NCBI RefSeq assembly: GCF_018595715.1
Contig: NZ_JAHEOJ010000027.1
Coordinates: 17,669-81,668, forward strand
Direction: 5' to 3'
Length of the DNA stretch: 64,000 bases
Source of the DNA: Glaciecola sp. XM2
GTDB lineage: Bacteria; Pseudomonadota; Gammaproteobacteria; Enterobacterales; Alteromonadaceae
In this document: one piece after another, positions 55,893 to 64,000 of the stretch
Numbering within the stretch: the first letter of the stretch is position 1
How the letters are laid out: the number at the start of each line of letters is the position of its first letter
Translations under genes and position numbers: made by a program
The notes under the pieces: model-generated
Databases searched by the model: none
What the model was told of the DNA's origin: nothing
What the model saw: the letters and a program-made list of their open reading frames with translations, nothing else

Positions 55893-55930
55893 ACGGTCAA
55901 CTAACCTAGTTTGGTTGACCGTTATTTTTA
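55893..55930 (+). terminator. Intrinsic terminator of trxA
   Basis: ACGGTCAAC (55893-55901) and GTTGACCGT (55914-55922) form a 9-bp stem, extendable by AACC/GGTT alternatives in the loop, followed by TATTTTTA. The rho leader runs from here to 56166. Confidence 0.85.
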
Positions 55931-56166
55931 GTTTTATGCTAAATATCCTGTAACACTGGACGATAACTGAAATAGGTGCTACCTTTACCTTACTCACCAA
56001 GTGTAATCGCTTCGCCCTAGGGCATCTCAACTTTTATATCGCACGATAATTACACGTGTAACTGAGCGCCTTATTCGCGATACTGATTATTAACGTAAAC
56101 AAATCATAACTTTCTAACTCGCAGATCAACATTCCGTTGCCTGTAAAAACTCAAAGACCCACCAAA

Positions 56167-57432
56167 ATGAATTTAACCGAATTAAAAGAAAAACCCATTA
56201 GTGAACTTGTTGCTTTAGCTGAAACGATGGGCCTTGAAAACCTTGCCCGAGCGCGTAAGCAAGATATCATATTTTCAATTTTAAAAGCGCATGCAAAAGG
56301 CGGCGAAGATATCTTCGGCGACGGCGTGCTTGAGATTCTGCAAGATGGCTTTGGCTTTTTACGCTCCAGCGACTCGTCATATTTAGCTGGGCCTGATGAT
56401 ATTTACGTATCACCGAGTCAGATAAGACGCTTCAACCTGCGCACGGGCGACACAATATCTGGCAAGATTCGTCCACCTAAAGATAGCGAACGATATTTTG
56501 CACTTTTAAAGATTCGCGAAGTTAATTTCGACAAACCTGAAAATTCACGTAGTAAAATCCTTTTTGAAAACCTTACCCCATTGCATGCGAATCAACGTTT
56601 ACGTATGGAGCGTGGAAATGGGAGTACTGAAGATATTACCGCTCGCGTTTTAGACTTGGCATCGCCAATTGGCTGTGGTCAGCGTGGTTTGATTGTTGCA
56701 CCGCCAAAAGCGGGTAAAACATTATTGCTGCAAAATATTGCTCAATCGATTGCCGCCAATCATCCAGAGTGTCTCTTAATGGTATTGCTGATAGACGAGC
56801 GTCCAGAAGAGGTGACCGAAATGCAGCGTTTGGTGCAGGGTGAGGTAATTGCATCCACATTCGACGAACCAGCAAGCCGCCATGTTCAAGTGGCTGAAAT
56901 GGTGATTGAGAAAGCTAAACGTTTAGTTGAGCATAAAAAAGATGTTGTGATCTTGCTTGATTCTATTACACGACTAGCGCGTGCATACAACACTGTCATC
57001 CCATCCTCTGGTAAGGTGCTTACTGGTGGTGTAGACGCAAATGCTCTGCATAAGCCTAAACGTTTCTTTGGTGCGGCGCGTAATGTAGAAGAGGGTGGTA
57101 GTTTAACGATTGTTGCTACGGCACTTATTGATACCGGCTCTAAGATGGATGAAGTCATCTATGAAGAGTTTAAAGGTACCGGTAATATGGAGCTACATCT
57201 GAATCGTAAGATTGCAGAAAAACGCGTTTTCCCTGCGATTGATTTCAACCGCAGTGGTACACGTCGTGAAGAGTTGCTGACTAAACAAGACGAATTACAA
57301 AAAATGTGGATTTTGCGTAAAATCGTCCATGAAATGTCAGAAATTGACGCGATGGAATTTCTCATCAGCAGACTGTCGATGACTAAAACCAATGACGAGT
57401 TTTTCGATTCGATGAAACGTCAGAAGGGATAG
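56167..57432 (+). CDS. rho: Transcription termination factor Rho
   Basis: Rho is the hexameric RNA helicase that ends transcription at rut sites. From the ATG at 56167 it is 421 residues ([20 protein letters not shown]), collinear with E. coli Rho (419); the upstream TTG at 56137 adds ten non-conserved residues. The RNA-binding OSB motif [20 protein letters not shown], Walker A APPKAGKT and the Q and R loops are conserved. One change stands out: residue 170 just before the P-loop is Cys (GCGQRG) where E. coli has Arg. The leader before the start is about 235 bases after the trxA terminator. Confidence 0.97.
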   Translation: MNLTELKEKPISELVALAETMGLENLARARKQDIIFSILKAHAKGGEDIFGDGVLEILQDGFGFLRSSDSSYLAGPDDIYVSPSQIRRFNLRTGDTISGKIRPPKDSERYFALLKIREVNFDKPENSRSKILFENLTPLHANQRLRMERGNGSTEDITARVLDLASPIGCGQRGLIVAPPKAGKTLLLQNIAQSIAANHPECLLMVLLIDERPEEVTEMQRLVQGEVIASTFDEPASRHVQVAEMVIEKAKRLVEHKKDVVILLDSITRLARAYNTVIPSSGKVLTGGVDANALHKPKRFFGAARNVEEGGSLTIVATALIDTGSKMDEVIYEEFKGTGNMELHLNRKIAEKRVFPAIDFNRSGTRREELLTKQDELQKMWILRKIVHEMSEIDAMEFLISRLSMTKTNDEFFDSMKRQKG

Positions 57433-57447
57433 ACGTTTTTAGAATAT

Positions 57448-57471
57448 AAAAAAGCCGCTTGCGGCTTTTTT
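57448..57471. terminator. Bidirectional terminator between rho and the SMP-30-like gene
   Basis: AAAAAAGCCGC and GCGGCTTTTTT form an 11-bp stem with a two-base loop between two convergent genes, with A and T runs on both sides. Confidence 0.92.
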
Positions 57472-57475
57472 GTTG

Positions 57476-58534
57476 TTAGGGTTGGGTAAAAACACCAATA
57501 CCATCGCTATGCAAAGATCCTAAGTACAACTTCCCCTGATGCTCGTAAGCTGCGGTTATCGCTGTATAAGCCTCCTGCGTTTGATAGTTTGCAACCACGT
57601 TACCACTAAGGTCAAATCCCAGTACAAAGCCATAAAACGTTTTAGGTGCGATCCACTCGGTAGGAACCGATGCAAGAATGCGTCTTAGCTCAGGCAGGGG
57701 CGCTAGAGATTCTACTCGCCAGTCGCGCAGACTGACCATCCCAGCCCAAAAGATGCCATCATCATTAAAGCTTAAATTATCAGGCATAGCCGGAAGATTG
57801 TTGGCAAAAATGGTGGTTTCTCCCGCAAGTCGACCGCGCAGATGATATTTTAATATGCGTGATTTACCTGTTTCGGCCACAAGCAAGTATTCATCGTCTG
57901 GCCCTAAGGCCACGCCATTGGCGAAAAATAAATTACTCATGATACGCACCGTGTCGCCGGTTTGTGGCGAATATTTATAAATGCTCCCGGTGGCGCTGGC
58001 TTCTAAAAAATCAAATAAATAATTGTCTAAGGTATAGCGTTCACTTGCATCAGAAAAGTAAATATCACCATTATCTGCGATATCATGATGGTCAATAAAA
58101 CGCAGTAGGCGGCCTTGATATTGATTGACTAATACCGATACTTCACCGCCAAGTGTTACTTTAAGTAGTCCCTTCATAGCATCTGACACAATTAAATCGC
58201 CGGCACTGTCGACACGAATTCCAAGCGGACGGCCACCCGTATTTGCTACCACCGTGATGTCATTTGGTGAATCAACATTAAAGCTGACGATGTCGCCTGA
58301 AATTAGCCCCGTGTATACGGTGCCATCATCAGTAACGACAAGGTCTTCAGGCTTCGCTAAGCGACTCGCACCAATAACTTCAAGACTATTTAGCGCGTCA
58401 TTTACACCAAACATGTTTTTTAGGCCTGCATCTGCATCGGGCTCCCAGATCACTGGGCGGATGGGGGATATCGCATAAAGGGCTATTAAAGCGATTAATA
58501 GCGCCAATATGAAATAGGAGAATATACGTCTCAC
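57476..58534 (-). CDS. SMP-30/strictosidine-synthase-like beta-propeller protein
   Basis: The 352-residue protein has an N-terminal membrane helix or uncleaved signal (SYFILALLIALIALYAISPI). A six-bladed propeller follows, of the strictosidine synthase/gluconolactonase type: LAKPEDLVVTDDGTVYTG, GRPLGIRVDSAGDLIVSDA, FFANGVALGPDDEYLLVAET, MPDNLSFNDDGIFWAG. The last three motifs supply the usual metal-binding positions. A lactonase or arylesterase-type hydrolysis is likely; the substrate is unknown. Its start overlaps the stop of the tricorn-like protease gene by one base, so the two are cotranscribed. Confidence 0.83.
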   Translation of the reverse strand: MRRIFSYFILALLIALIALYAISPIRPVIWEPDADAGLKNMFGVNDALNSLEVIGASRLAKPEDLVVTDDGTVYTGLISGDIVSFNVDSPNDITVVANTGGRPLGIRVDSAGDLIVSDAMKGLLKVTLGGEVSVLVNQYQGRLLRFIDHHDIADNGDIYFSDASERYTLDNYLFDFLEASATGSIYKYSPQTGDTVRIMSNLFFANGVALGPDDEYLLVAETGKSRILKYHLRGRLAGETTIFANNLPAMPDNLSFNDDGIFWAGMVSLRDWRVESLAPLPELRRILASVPTEWIAPKTFYGFVLGFDLSGNVVANYQTQEAYTAITAAYEHQGKLYLGSLHSDGIGVFTQP

Positions 58535-61500
58535 TAATTAACTCCTGCATTAGGCAAGATATCGTCTGCTGCCTGCTCAACGGGGCCAAATGGCTTAGGC
58601 TCAAGTGCTTTAATAGGCTGAGCTTTGAGTTTTTCTTGTAGATAAGCCAAGGCCGCTTGAAGCTGAGCATCTTCGCCATTAAACGTGGCGTGGGGATAAT
58701 TTCTGACTTCTATGTCGGGGCTAATGCCTTCACCTTCCGTTATCCATCGCCCGTCCATAGCAAATACAGGGAATTCAGCCACACGCGCAATACCGCCATC
58801 TGTTGCACGGTTGCCGCCGCTTAGCCAAACACCGGCACCGGCTGTTTTACGACCGATGACCGTGCCTAAGTCTAACGCTTTAACGCCCGCGGTAAAGGTC
58901 TCACCATCGGAATAGGTGAACTCATCAGCTAGCACGACCAAATGCCCTCTAAATGTTTGCTGCATATTGGTTTGATTAAGGCCATTTGTCGAATGCCAAA
59001 ACGACCATGCTCTGCGAAGAAGCTTTTCGATAATCACGCTATCGATGTTTCCGCCGCGGTTGCGTCTAACATCAATAATCAAACCCGGCTTGTCGTATTG
59101 CGCATAAAAGTCCCGCGCAAAGCTTGCTATATCGCGACCGCCCATGGCGTACAAGTGCAAATAGCCAATATCAGGGTTTTGCGCGGTGACTTGCGATAAC
59201 TTCGTATTGGTCCAATCGTTATAGCGATAAATCGCTTCTCTGCCACTGCTTTGAGGGATGACAATGGTTTTGTGTGTGTCGCCATCGCGCACTAAGGTCA
59301 GCAAGGTTTGTTGACCAGCTTGATTAACTAATTGCTGCATAAGCTCTGCAACAGTATCAATCTCTTGGCCATTAACATGGGTGATCAGATCACCATTTTG
59401 AGCATCTACCCCTGGTTGCGCAAGGGGTGGCGCGGCCTCTAAGATTTCAGCATCAAATTCATATATCTTTCTGATTTGAACACCGCGATCGGTATCTACG
59501 AACACACCCCCTAGCGAAGCGTATGAAGGTGCATTTTCAGCGCGTGCTATGTCACCCCCTCTTACTTGTGAGTGCAGGGCGTTTAGTTCACCCATCATTT
59601 GCTCAAAAATGTCATTTAGCTCAGAGCGCTCAGTGACTCGTGCGAGTAAAGGTGCGTATTTTGCCTTTGTCTCAGCCCAGTCAATTCCGCGCATATTAGG
59701 ATCAAATAGCGAGTCACGATGCATCAGCCATGCGTCTTTGAAAATCTGTTGCCACTCCATACGCGGTTCGATTACTAAATTCCAAGCATTCAGTTTTACC
59801 AGCGCATCATCAGCCTTTTTAGGGAAGTCAGGCTTTGCAGGAACGATATACATTTTAGCGCTGGTGCCTCGACCTTTTTGCACCAATAAATGCTCAGTAT
59901 TGCCCGAAAGTTGAAATGCGCTTACCCCTGAAGTAACGGTTTCAGGCTTTTTGTCATGACCAAACGCTAGACCTTGCAACTCGTCACCGTTGCCATCGCT
60001 GTCTTTCAACCAAAATAAGTGACTTTCGGTTGCAACCAAGTCACTGTAATCACCCGCTGGGACCGGTAGCTGCCATAGGCGCTTATCAATTCCCTGCCAT
60101 TCAATGCTTGGAGCGTCTGTATTTTCTTCATCTTCATCTTCATCTTTATCTTTATCTTCACTTTTCTCCTTGCCCGCGGTTAATTCGGTAGGCGGCGCAA
60201 AAGGAAATACGGCTTGCTCGTTAAGGGCAATAGCAAAGATAAGCGTTCTGTCTTCAAAAGCCTGCCCCATATTTCTGTCGCCCCATGGCGAGCCCGGGTT
60301 TGGGTTAAATGAACGGTCTGATAAAAAGTAAAGCCATTGCCCGTCACGACTAAATGCAGGTGCGTATGAAGCGTACTTGTCTGTGGTGAGCAATTGTGAG
60401 TTTGAGCTTTCTAGATCTCTTAAGTAAATCCTCGGACGCTCGTTGTCTGCATCAAGGTAGCCAAAGCTCAGCCATCTGCTGTCTTTTGAAAATGCAATAT
60501 CATCAGGCGTAGCGCCTAAGTTATCGAGCAATAGAGTGTTTTTTGCTGATTCAATATCCAATAAAAACAAGTTTCCATCTTTGTCAGCATGCACGAGTGA
60601 TTCGCCATTTGGCGATAGCCAAAGTCCTGTGCGCAAAACCTTGCCATCATCAGTCAGTTGTTTCGCGGTGCTACTACCGTCTGCATTAAACTGCCAAATT
60701 TCATACTCTCCAGTGCGATCGCTGACGCTATAAACATGCTTATTGTCTTGGCTAAGCACTGCATGGCGATTTCTTGCACTTTTATCTGAGGCGATATTTA
60801 CCAGCCGGCTAACATCATTATCGGCAACCGCCATGCGACCTCTTGCCGTAATTACTACCTTTTCACCGTCGTTAGCTAAGCTTGCGCTTTCAAGGTATTG
60901 CAAAGGCTCATTAACATACTTTGTTTTGAGATGGGCAAAATCAGATTGCAGAGTAATATCAAAACGACTTGTTTGGTTGTTCAAGAGATTAAACGCTTTA
61001 ATATCAGCGCCATGTTGAAACACCATTTGATTGCCGTGTAGATAAATGGCTCTAACTGCAAAGTCATCAAAGCTGGTGTGCGGTCGAATATCACTTCCAT
61101 CTAACTCCATCGACCAAATGTTGTCGATGCCGCCAGCGTTGCTTAAAAAGAACAGTCGTCCACCATAAAGCATCGGGCTTCTGACAGAGCCTTCATGCGC
61201 GGCAGTCAAATGCACCGCTTCGTCATTTGAGTCAAGGTCAAAACGCCATAGTTCGCCGCGCGCGCCGCCTTTGTAATGGTTTGCATTATCGGTGGAGACT
61301 TGTAAGCCAAACTGCGTAAAAAACAAGGTATTGTCGTTGTTTGAAATAACACCTTCAACGGCATCCGACACGGGGATAGTGCGTGTTTTTAATGAATCAA
61401 TATTGAGTGTTTTGAGTACCCAACTATTGTGCATACCTAGCTCGCTCAACGTGCTATATAAAACCTCTTTGTTATTTTGCCAACCATGCAGTTTAATGTT

Positions 61501-61860
61501 GCTAAGTTCAAAACTAACTTGACGGCTCTTTCCACCGTTGATTGGCATCACATGGATGCCTGGGCCAGAACCATAGTTGGCTACAAAGGCAACGTTACTC
61601 CCATCTGGCGATATAGTCGCTGCCGTTTCTAACCCTACTTGTGTGGTGATGCGCGTTGCCAACGTCGTTTCGCTGCCATTCACATTTGCTCGCCAAAGAT
61701 CACCTTCGGAAGTGAATATTAAGGTGTTTTTGTGTAGTGCCGGGTCGCGCAAATATGCTTGCGTTGCCTGCGCAAAACTTGCAAACGTCATACAACATAA
61801 TGCGGTCGATATGGTCAGTAAAAAGCGGCGGTTTAACTTCTTTGTTGCGATGGTTTTCAT
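58534..61860 (-). CDS. Tricorn-like S41 family protease
   Basis: The 1108-residue protein has a signal peptide (FLLTISTALCCMTFASFAQA), a large WD/TolB-like beta-propeller region (about 40-680), a PDZ-like domain (about 770-870; GDLITHVNGQEIDTVAELM) and a C-terminal S41 protease domain. Catalytic residues aligned to tricorn are H763 (NALHSQVRGG) and the S984-D985 pair in FTYSDGETFTAG, with a terminal glutamate in GISPDIEV. An Asp/Glu/Lys-rich insert (about 561-582) separates propeller segments. It is a probably periplasmic, large, self-compartmentalising peptidase. Confidence 0.9.
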   Translation of the reverse strand: MKTIATKKLNRRFLLTISTALCCMTFASFAQATQAYLRDPALHKNTLIFTSEGDLWRANVNGSETTLATRITTQVGLETAATISPDGSNVAFVANYGSGPGIHVMPINGGKSRQVSFELSNIKLHGWQNNKEVLYSTLSELGMHNSWVLKTLNIDSLKTRTIPVSDAVEGVISNNDNTLFFTQFGLQVSTDNANHYKGGARGELWRFDLDSNDEAVHLTAAHEGSVRSPMLYGGRLFFLSNAGGIDNIWSMELDGSDIRPHTSFDDFAVRAIYLHGNQMVFQHGADIKAFNLLNNQTSRFDITLQSDFAHLKTKYVNEPLQYLESASLANDGEKVVITARGRMAVADNDVSRLVNIASDKSARNRHAVLSQDNKHVYSVSDRTGEYEIWQFNADGSSTAKQLTDDGKVLRTGLWLSPNGESLVHADKDGNLFLLDIESAKNTLLLDNLGATPDDIAFSKDSRWLSFGYLDADNERPRIYLRDLESSNSQLLTTDKYASYAPAFSRDGQWLYFLSDRSFNPNPGSPWGDRNMGQAFEDRTLIFAIALNEQAVFPFAPPTELTAGKEKSEDKDKDEDEDEENTDAPSIEWQGIDKRLWQLPVPAGDYSDLVATESHLFWLKDSDGNGDELQGLAFGHDKKPETVTSGVSAFQLSGNTEHLLVQKGRGTSAKMYIVPAKPDFPKKADDALVKLNAWNLVIEPRMEWQQIFKDAWLMHRDSLFDPNMRGIDWAETKAKYAPLLARVTERSELNDIFEQMMGELNALHSQVRGGDIARAENAPSYASLGGVFVDTDRGVQIRKIYEFDAEILEAAPPLAQPGVDAQNGDLITHVNGQEIDTVAELMQQLVNQAGQQTLLTLVRDGDTHKTIVIPQSSGREAIYRYNDWTNTKLSQVTAQNPDIGYLHLYAMGGRDIASFARDFYAQYDKPGLIIDVRRNRGGNIDSVIIEKLLRRAWSFWHSTNGLNQTNMQQTFRGHLVVLADEFTYSDGETFTAGVKALDLGTVIGRKTAGAGVWLSGGNRATDGGIARVAEFPVFAMDGRWITEGEGISPDIEVRNYPHATFNGEDAQLQAALAYLQEKLKAQPIKALEPKPFGPVEQAADDILPNAGVN

Positions 61861-62186
61861 GGATGCTGTCTCATCGGAATAATAGTTATTGGACTTATAG
61901 GCTCATTCAATACTTTTCATAACCCTAAATATCAAGGAGCGGTTCCTTTATTTGCCAAGAGCATAACGGTGATATGGTCATGCTGTCAAAGTAACACGCA
62001 CTTTTGTGCTTGCGAACTTCCAAACGCCCTAGATTTTGCAGGCCCAGTGGCGTTTTGAGATAAATTAAGCGGTTAAATCCTCTAAAAGAACAAGCAGGTA
62101 TCGCTCTTTTTGTTGAATTTGCTTATAATCAACGGTTTCCTCTTCCACTTTCGCGTGGGTTTCACAAATTATTAAGAAGGTAATAC
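61861..62186. other. 326-base divergent gap between the tricorn-like gene and purE
   Basis: No gene is visible. AAACGCC (62022-62028) and GGCGTTT (62049-62055) form an inverted repeat with a 20-base spacer. A TATAAT hexamer at 62124-62129 may be the purE -10; no convincing -35 or consensus PurR box is seen. AAGAAGG before the purE ATG is the ribosome site. Confidence 0.5.
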
Positions 62187-62672
62187 ATGGCTCACGTCGC
62201 TATCGTAATGGGTTCTAAATCTGATTGGCCGACTATGCAGCACGCCGCTAGTATGCTCAAGTCGTTAGGGGTAGCGTATGACGCAAAGGTCGTATCAGCG
62301 CATCGTACTCCGCATTTACTGACGGAGTTTTCTGAGACAGCAGCAGATAATGGCTATCAAGTCATTATTGCCGGTGCCGGCGGTGCAGCGCATTTACCAG
62401 GCATGATTGCTGCTCATACACATCTACCTGTGTTGGGTTGCCCTGTGCGTTCAAGTCAGCTCAATGGTTTAGACTCGTTGCTCTCGATTGTGCAAATGCC
62501 TAAAGGCGTTGCCGTTGGGACGTTAGCTATAGGAGAGGCGGGTGCAGCAAATGCGGGATTAATGGCGGCTCAAATTATCGCGCTTAATGACCAAGCGATA
62601 AAAGATAATATTATTGCTTTTAGACAGCAGCAAACCCAGACCGTTTTAGCGAACCAAACCTTGGAACTGTAA
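62187..62672 (+). CDS. purE: 5-(carboxyamino)imidazole ribonucleotide mutase PurE
   Basis: PurE moves the carboxyl group of N5-CAIR to give CAIR in purine synthesis (class I, paired with PurK). The 161 residues contain [15 protein letters not shown] and the [11 protein letters not shown] motif, as in E. coli PurE (169). The catalytic histidine is in SAHRTPH. The TAATG overlap couples it to purK. Confidence 0.97.
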   Translation: MAHVAIVMGSKSDWPTMQHAASMLKSLGVAYDAKVVSAHRTPHLLTEFSETAADNGYQVIIAGAGGAAHLPGMIAAHTHLPVLGCPVRSSQLNGLDSLLSIVQMPKGVAVGTLAIGEAGAANAGLMAAQIIALNDQAIKDNIIAFRQQQTQTVLANQTLEL

Positions 62673-63817
62673 TGAAAGTATTGGTGTTTGGCGCGGGCCA
62701 ACTCGCGCAAATGATGTATTTGGCAGCGGTACCATTGGGGGTTGAGGTGTACGCGGTAGACGTCAATGCGCGTGAAGTTGTCAATCCCATTACCAAGCAA
62801 AAATTAGATATGAGTATTGAATATGCAGTATCTGATGTGAGCGTGGTTACCGCTGAGTTCGAACACGTCCCTGAAGACTTGCTCGGCTTGGCTGAAAAGA
62901 GTGGGAAGCTCACACCGAATATGGCGGCGATTTTGACAGGCGCAGATCGTGTCCGTGAAAAGCGAGTGTTACAAAGCAGTGATATTGCCAATTGCCCGCA
63001 TCATATCATCGATAATATCGAACAATTAAATAACAGTATTGCTTCGCTTGGCGATAAATTAATCTTTAAAGCGAGTCGAGACGGTTATGATGGTTATGGT
63101 CAATGGCGTTACACAGCGCCAGAAGACTTGCCCAAACTGCAACAAGCGTTCAGCAGCTTAGACTTATCGCAAGTACCTTTGGTCGCTGAGAAGATGCTGA
63201 ACTTCGATAGGGAAATATCCCTGATTGGTGCACGAGACGCTCAAGGTAATACAGCTTGTTATGAAATTGCAGAGAACCTCCATTATGAAGGACAGCTGCA
63301 TGTCTCTATTGCGCCGGCTACCGCGCTCAATGCAAAAATTAAACAAGATGCACAAGCTATTTTTGACCGCCTCGCTAATGCGTTGTCGTATGTGGGGGTG
63401 TTATCGGTCGAAATGTTTCAAATGGGTGAACAGCTCATCGTAAATGAAATTGCTCCACGGGTGCATAATTCTGGTCATTGGACACAAAAGGGTGCCGATA
63501 CCTGCCAGTTTGAGCAACATATGCGAGCGGTCCTTGGTTTCCCGCTAGGTGATACGCAAACTCATGGCGTAACGGCGATGGTGAATATTATTGGTTGCAC
63601 AAGTTTTAGCCGAGAGCTAATCAGTATCCCAGGTTGTCATCTGCATTGGTATGGCAAGGAACTTAGAGCAAAGCGCAAAATGGGGCATATCAATGTGGTT
63701 GCGCCTTCTTATTTTGCTTTGGGCGAAAAGCTGATGCTGTTGCTTGAATACTTGCCCGCAGAGTATTTTCCTTTGCTAGAGAAAGAAGCAATAAGATTGA
63801 AGTCACTTGACGCTTGA
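62672..63817 (+). CDS. purK: N5-carboxyaminoimidazole ribonucleotide synthase PurK
   Basis: PurK is an ATP-grasp enzyme that makes N5-CAIR from AIR, bicarbonate and ATP. The 381 residues have the N-terminal VLVFGAGQLAQMMYLAA, the ATP-grasp elements LIFKASRDGYDGYGQW, VAEKMLNFDREISLIG and VNEIAPRVHNSGHW. Length is near that of E. coli PurK (355). It overlaps purE by one base and is followed by a tRNA-Thr gene 38 bases after its stop. Confidence 0.96.
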   Translation: MKVLVFGAGQLAQMMYLAAVPLGVEVYAVDVNAREVVNPITKQKLDMSIEYAVSDVSVVTAEFEHVPEDLLGLAEKSGKLTPNMAAILTGADRVREKRVLQSSDIANCPHHIIDNIEQLNNSIASLGDKLIFKASRDGYDGYGQWRYTAPEDLPKLQQAFSSLDLSQVPLVAEKMLNFDREISLIGARDAQGNTACYEIAENLHYEGQLHVSIAPATALNAKIKQDAQAIFDRLANALSYVGVLSVEMFQMGEQLIVNEIAPRVHNSGHWTQKGADTCQFEQHMRAVLGFPLGDTQTHGVTAMVNIIGCTSFSRELISIPGCHLHWYGKELRAKRKMGHINVVAPSYFALGEKLMLLLEYLPAEYFPLLEKEAIRLKSLDA

Positions 63818-63855
63818 CAACTGCGTGCAAATTCCTAAACTTGCGGTTCTAGTGT

Positions 63856-63931
<76 letters not shown>

Positions 63932-64000
63932 TTTTCCACACTAGCTAAAATTTCCAAATTAGCAGCTTAAAATAAGTCAGCTCGAACTAGCCACCTACTG

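Noticed and set aside
56137..56166. Upstream TTG start for rho
   Set aside because: The ten extra residues are not part of the conserved Rho N terminus, which begins MNLTELK at 56167.
62010..62186. PurR operator upstream of purE
   Set aside because: No sequence close to the ACGCAAACGTTTGCGT consensus is present; only an unrelated AAACGCC/GGCGTTT repeat is seen.

Overview
The window is chromosomal DNA of a marine-type gammaproteobacterium, most likely of the Alteromonadales (Alteromonas/Glaciecola-like). The evidence is gene content and order: ftsY-ftsE-ftsX next to rpoH, a metJ/metF divergon with met boxes, mutH-rppH-ptsP-lgt-thyA, rapA-rluA, ubiE-ubiJ-ubiB, gppA-rhlB divergent from trxA-rho, and purE-purK. 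Large TonB-dependent receptors, several c-di-GMP/HDOD signalling proteins and a tricorn-type protease fit that lineage. Genus assignment is inference; no rRNA is present. Coding density is high, and I see no insertion sequence, prophage, CRISPR array or integron.

Layout. 1-6.3 kb: cell-division/SRP genes ftsY (5' end cut by the window), ftsE and ftsX, then two opposite-strand EAL-HDOD paralogues wedged before rpoH. 6.4-10.1 kb: a small periplasmic protein of unknown function diverging from a membrane histidine kinase and a sigma54-type (NtrC-family) response regulator; the 347-base gap holds a perfect 13-bp dyad and a -24/-12-like element. 10.2-18.3 kb: madA-like GNAT/hot-dog protein, dtd-pip, a DUF2959 lipoprotein, metJ/metF, a YihY/BrkB membrane protein, a threonine-synthase-like enzyme, a YfhL-type ferredoxin, mutH. 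18.4-23.8 kb: rppH, ptsP, a TauE/SafE permease, lgt, thyA. 23.8-29 kb: an orphan Wzi-like porin, a REC-CheC/CheX regulator overlapping a PAS-GGDEF diguanylate cyclase, an unrecognised 116-residue protein, a DUF3530 protein. 29-35.2 kb: rluA, rapA, a PIN-PhoH ATPase, and a lipoprotein resembling the C-terminal part of an alpha-amylase. 35.3-40.4 kb: a His-rich zinc-type TonB receptor with a Zur-box-like operator, a class III adenylate cyclase, and a membrane-anchored HDOD protein. 40.5-48.8 kb: gorA, prlC, a divergent Tag-like glycosylase, ubiE-ubiJ-ubiB, a small exported protein. 49-57.4 kb: an 1114-residue TonB receptor, gppA/ppx, rhlB, trxA, rho. 57.5-64 kb: an SMP-30/strictosidine-synthase-like protein overlapping a tricorn-like protease, purE-purK, and tRNA-Thr(UGU).

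Most of the window is housekeeping. The less ordinary parts are regulatory. There are four separate second-messenger or phospho-signalling blocks: the EAL-HDOD pair, the sigma54 two-component module, REC-CheC plus GGDEF, and the adenylate cyclase plus HDOD protein. Several clear palindromes or hairpins sit in intergenic DNA: the rpoH leader, the kinase promoter region, upstream of the znuD-like gene, upstream of ubiE, and metJ/metF. I did not find a wholly new multi-gene system. The best candidates for new biology are the two-component module with its dyad and divergent periplasmic protein, and the rpoH leader stem-loop.
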